Positions 61,847 to 64,000 of a stretch of 64,000 nt of DNA are shown piece after piece. The translations under genes were made by a program, and so were the position numbers. How positions within the stretch are numbered: the stretch's first letter is position 1; the number at the start of each line of letters is the position of its first letter. This DNA comes from Microbacterium sp. LWO12-1.2 (GTDB taxonomy: Bacteria > Actinomycetota > Actinomycetes > Actinomycetales > Microbacteriaceae): positions 2,170,001-2,234,000 of the forward strand of contig NZ_JBEGII010000001.1 in NCBI RefSeq assembly GCF_040675875.1, in the 5' to 3' direction. The notes below the pieces were generated by a model, which saw only the letters and a list, made by a program, of their open reading frames with translations, searched no databases and was not told where the DNA came from.

Positions 61847-62946
61847 CACTTCGCCGGCCAGATCAGCGCGTCGCCGTCGTAGAGGTCGGCGACCAGGCCG
61901 GCATCCATCATGTCCTCGATCGCGGGCAGGTCCTTGACGTCGCCGTACTTCTCGACGAGCGCGTACTCGGGCTCCCACATCGCGGCGTTCTGCACGCCCG
62001 GGTTGCCGCCGGCGCTCTCGCGGACCCAGGCGGACTCCACCTCCCACGTGCGGGCGAGCTGGTCGCGCGGGAAGGCCGCACCCTGGTTGTTGTCCTCCGC
62101 GAGCTGCGCGAGCTTGTCGATGCAGGCGTCGGACTCGTCGAGGCAGTACTGCAGCGCCTTGAGGCTCGCCCGCATGAAGTCGGCAGCGACCTCGCGGTGC
62201 TCGTCGAGGAAGCGGGAGTTGACCTCCATCACGTTGTACGTGCCCTCCACGCCGAGGTCGGCGGGGAGGAACTCGCTGAACGGCAGGTCCTGCGCCTTGA
62301 GCGACTGCGGCTGGTTGGAGGCGTAGCCGACGATCGCGTCGACCTGCTCGCGCACGACCACGGTCGGGTCGTAGTTCGTCATCTTCACCATCTCGACCTT
62401 CGAGACGTCGACGCCTGCCTCGTCCAGCATGGCGGAGGCGATCGGGGTGAGATTGATGAAGTAGCCCAGCGATCCGCCCTCGAGGTCCTTCAGGCTCTTC
62501 AGCTTCTCGTTGCCGAAGATCGAGAACGGCGGGGTGGTGCCGTAGGTGGCGACCGCGGTGAGGTTCTTGCTGTTCGCCGCCGCGAGCATCACATCGGATG
62601 CCGATCCCAGCGCGGTGAACTGCGCCTGACCAGAGGCCACGAGCTGCTGCCCGTTGGCGCCGGAGGCGTTGATCTCGACGTCGAGGCAGAGCTCGTCGAA
62701 GTAGCCCAGTTCCTCGGCGAGGAACACGTCGAGCTGTCCGGCGCTGGCCGAGTAGCCGTAGCCGGAGATGTAGGTGATCTTGCCGGCATCCTTGTTGCGC
62801 TGGCAGGTGTCGGATGCTGCATCCGTGGGGGCGGTATCGCTGCCGGCTGGTTGCGCGGAGCAGGCTCCGAGCGTCAGCGTGGCGGCGAGAACGCACGTCA
62901 GGGTGGCAGTGATGCGGAATCGGGTTTCCGCAGAGGAAGTAGCCAT
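61846..62946 (-). CDS. ABC transporter substrate-binding lipoprotein, candidate flavin-binding protein
   Basis: I chose the ATG at 62946, with GAAGGGA upstream. The 366-residue protein has a lipoprotein signal (TATLTCVLAATLTLGACSA). The NMT1/ThiY-like fold is visible: AGQLDVFLAEELGYFDELCLDVEINASGANGQQLVASGQAQFTALGSASDVMLAAANSKNLTAVATYG, then DLEGGSLGYFINLTPIASAMLDEAGVD. Riboflavin-binding RibY proteins belong to this fold class. It opens the importer-LLM-ribokinase operon and has a PadR-type operator at its promoter. The ligand assignment is inference from context. Confidence 0.83.
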   Translation of the reverse strand: MATSSAETRFRITATLTCVLAATLTLGACSAQPAGSDTAPTDAASDTCQRNKDAGKITYISGYGYSASAGQLDVFLAEELGYFDELCLDVEINASGANGQQLVASGQAQFTALGSASDVMLAAANSKNLTAVATYGTTPPFSIFGNEKLKSLKDLEGGSLGYFINLTPIASAMLDEAGVDVSKVEMVKMTNYDPTVVVREQVDAIVGYASNQPQSLKAQDLPFSEFLPADLGVEGTYNVMEVNSRFLDEHREVAADFMRASLKALQYCLDESDACIDKLAQLAEDNNQGAAFPRDQLARTWEVESAWVRESAGGNPGVQNAAMWEPEYALVEKYGDVKDLPAIEDMMDAGLVADLYDGDALIWPAK

Positions 62947-62991
62947 GGGGGTCCCTTCTCGGCCGTTCATCATTGATGGCTCGTTGAAAGT

Positions 62992-63019
62992 AACATAGTC
63001 AAGATTGACTAAGCAACAA
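62992..63019 (-). promoter_or_regulatory. Promoter and PadR-type operator of the importer operon
   Basis: On the minus strand a -35 TTGTTG (63014-63019) and -10 TATGTT (62992-62997) are spaced 16 bases. The perfect palindrome TAGTCAAGATTGACTA (62996-63011) occupies the spacer, so a bound repressor would exclude RNA polymerase. It is identical to the operator at 57138 apart from the central bases. Confidence 0.78.
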
Positions 63020-63096
63020 CAAACTACTTTTTGACGGTCGGCGGATGTCGGGGGGCCGGAATCCGCGGATGCCGCACGGTTGCGGCCCGAGCCCAC

Positions 63097-63167
63097 ATGC
63101 ACGACCCCGGCACGGATGCACGACCGGCTTGCCTCTTTGGGCGTGCATCCGTGATCGAATCGTGCAT
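63097..63167. repeat. Intergenic palindrome, family C copy 2
   Basis: ACGGATGCACG (63112-63122) pairs with CGTGCATCCGT (63142-63152), and the outer ATGCACGA (63097-63104) pairs with TCGTGCAT (63160-63167). The 71-base element matches the layout and core sequence of copy 1 at 31057-31125. Confidence 0.75.
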
Positions 63168-63224
63168 CCGGGCGCAGGAAGAGTCGACCAGCACCGGGGA
63201 GGCGGCCGGCCGACGCGACGTGAG

Positions 63225-64000
63225 TCAGGCGCGCGGCGCGTGCGCCTCCAGGAACTCGTAGACATCGGTCGTGTCGACCCCGGGGAACGCACCGGTCGGC
63301 AGGGTCGCGAGCAGCGTGCGCGGGGTCTTCACATTCGGCCAGGAGTGCTCGCGCCAGCGCTCCTCGAGCTCGGCGGGCGCACGGCGGCAGCACACCTCGA
63401 CCGAGTGCTTCGAGACGCCGCGGTGGGGGGTGTCGCGACCCACGAACCACTTCGTGTCGTCGAAGCGCACCCCCACGCTCAGTGAATGCAGCCCCTCGCT
63501 CGACGCCTCCACGCGCGCGGTGCACCAGTACGTGCCGTTGCCGGTGTCGGTGTACTGGTAGTACGGGTTGAAGCGGTCGTCTTCATCGAACACGACACGA
63601 CTGGTCCACTTGCGGCAGCACATCTGCCCCTCGATCGCGCCGAGGCGGTCGGTCGGGAAGTTCACGTCGTCGTTCTCGTAGGCCTTCGTGATCGTGCCCG
63701 ACTCGTGCACCTTGAGGAAGTGCACCGGGATGTCGAGGTGCCTGGTGGCGAGATTTGTGAACCGATGCGCCGCGGTCTCGTATGACACGGAATAGGCGTC
63801 GCGCAGGTCCTCGATCGAGATCGCGCGCCGCGCCTTGGCCTCCTTCAACGCAGGGACGACATGCGCCTCGGGGATCAGCAGCGCCCCGGTGAGGTAGTTG
63901 GTCTCGACCCGCTGGCGCAGGAACTCCGCATAGCTGCGCGGTTCGGAGTGGCCGAGCATGCGGCTCGACAGCGCCTGCAGCACCGCAGTGCGCGCATCAC
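63225..64000 (-). CDS. RamB/ScfR-type regulator (short-chain fatty acyl regulator family), 5' end outside window
   Basis: The frame is open to the window edge, so only the C-terminal part is visible. Features include the ImmA/IrrE-like segment (RSYAEFLRQRVETNYLTGALLIPEAHVVPALKEAKARRAISIEDLRDAYSVSYETAAHRFTNLATRHLDIPVHFLKVHESGTITKAYENDDVNFPTD) and a C-terminal Cys-containing ligand domain (GQMCCRKWTSRVVF, SVEVCCRRAPAELEERW). RamB-type proteins have an XRE helix-turn-helix at the missing N-terminus and control acetate, propionate or glyoxylate-cycle genes in response to acyl-CoA status. The targets are not visible here. Confidence 0.8.
   Translation of the reverse strand, partial: DARTAVLQALSSRMLGHSEPRSYAEFLRQRVETNYLTGALLIPEAHVVPALKEAKARRAISIEDLRDAYSVSYETAAHRFTNLATRHLDIPVHFLKVHESGTITKAYENDDVNFPTDRLGAIEGQMCCRKWTSRVVFDEDDRFNPYYQYTDTGNGTYWCTARVEASSEGLHSLSVGVRFDDTKWFVGRDTPHRGVSKHSVEVCCRRAPAELEERWREHSWPNVKTPRTLLATLPTGAFPGVDTTDVYEFLEAHAPRA

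Noticed and set aside
60205..62946. Taurine/sulfonate importer assignment
   Set aside because: The family fits, but no sulfonate desulfonation genes are present and the operon is shared with riboflavin-catabolic enzymes; flavin import is the better hypothesis.
63031..63485. Short plus-strand frames over the end of the RamB-type gene and family C palindrome
   Set aside because: They are antisense to a conserved coding region or made of palindrome sequence, with no ribosome-binding site.

Overview
The window is a high-GC, gene-dense chromosomal segment from an actinobacterium of the family Microbacteriaceae, most probably a Microbacterium. This rests on base composition, the GTG starts, the actinobacterial forms of NusG, SecE and L7/L12, the many apparently leaderless starts, and a gene set matching the riboflavin-catabolic (Rca) genes described from Microbacterium maritypicum. 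I see no prophage, integrase, insertion sequence or CRISPR array.

Layout. 1-5.5 kb: a DUF58 / transglutaminase pair, TrhO tRNA hydroxylase, a DeoR regulator and a DUF4406 protein. 5.5-11.3 kb: tRNA-Ser(GGA) with a strong terminator, GNAT, PAP2 phosphatase, Bcr/CflA-type exporter and the reverse transsulfuration pair metB/cbs. 11.3-16.2 kb: a CUT1 sugar ABC transporter lacking its own ATPase, divergent from a LacI regulator, with three operator palindromes between them. 16.3-19.6 kb: rplJL with an attenuator leader, a frameshifted AbiEi/DUF559-type gene flanked by palindromes, and a YqaJ-type nuclease. 19.6-22.8 kb: a SipW-type signal peptidase with four exported proteins. 23-29.5 kb: an MFS exporter with its MarR regulator and tandem operators, a LysG/LysE-like pair, a DUF1801 protein and a polar amino-acid (cystine-type) ABC importer. 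29.7-32.7 kb: rplA, rplK, nusG, secE and tRNA-Trp. 32.9-37.5 kb: a divergent HSP90 next to a 932-residue TPR protein. 37.5-40.6 kb: poxB and a second AbiEi/DUF559 gene bracketed by three long palindromes. 40.6-50.4 kb: a putrescine/GABA catabolic cluster (GABA transaminase, amine oxidase, UspA, APC permease, two aldehyde dehydrogenases) with a divergent PucR activator. 50.5-56.2 kb: a phosphonate-type importer (phnDCEE) with an RpiR regulator, a HAD hydrolase and an unrecognised protein. 56.2-63 kb: the riboflavin-degradation region. 63.2 kb to the end: the 3' part of a RamB/ScfR-type regulator.

The most interesting segment is 56.2-63.0 kb. A stand-alone riboflavin kinase and a flavin reductase form one operon. 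A taurine/nitrate/thiamine-type ABC importer, an LLM-family flavin-dependent enzyme and a ribokinase form a second. These match RcaA, RcaB, RcaE and RcaD. A PadR-family gene lies between the two operons. The same 16-base palindrome (TAGTCAA-N2-TTGACTA) overlaps both operon promoters, so the two are probably one PadR-controlled regulon, and the importer is a candidate flavin transporter.

A second theme is intergenic palindromes: three copies of one family flank the intact AbiEi/DUF559 gene, another family flanks its frameshifted relative, a third appears twice 32 kb apart, and a fourth follows tRNA-Ser. This arrangement recalls REP elements and their dedicated nucleases, although no RAYT transposase is present here.
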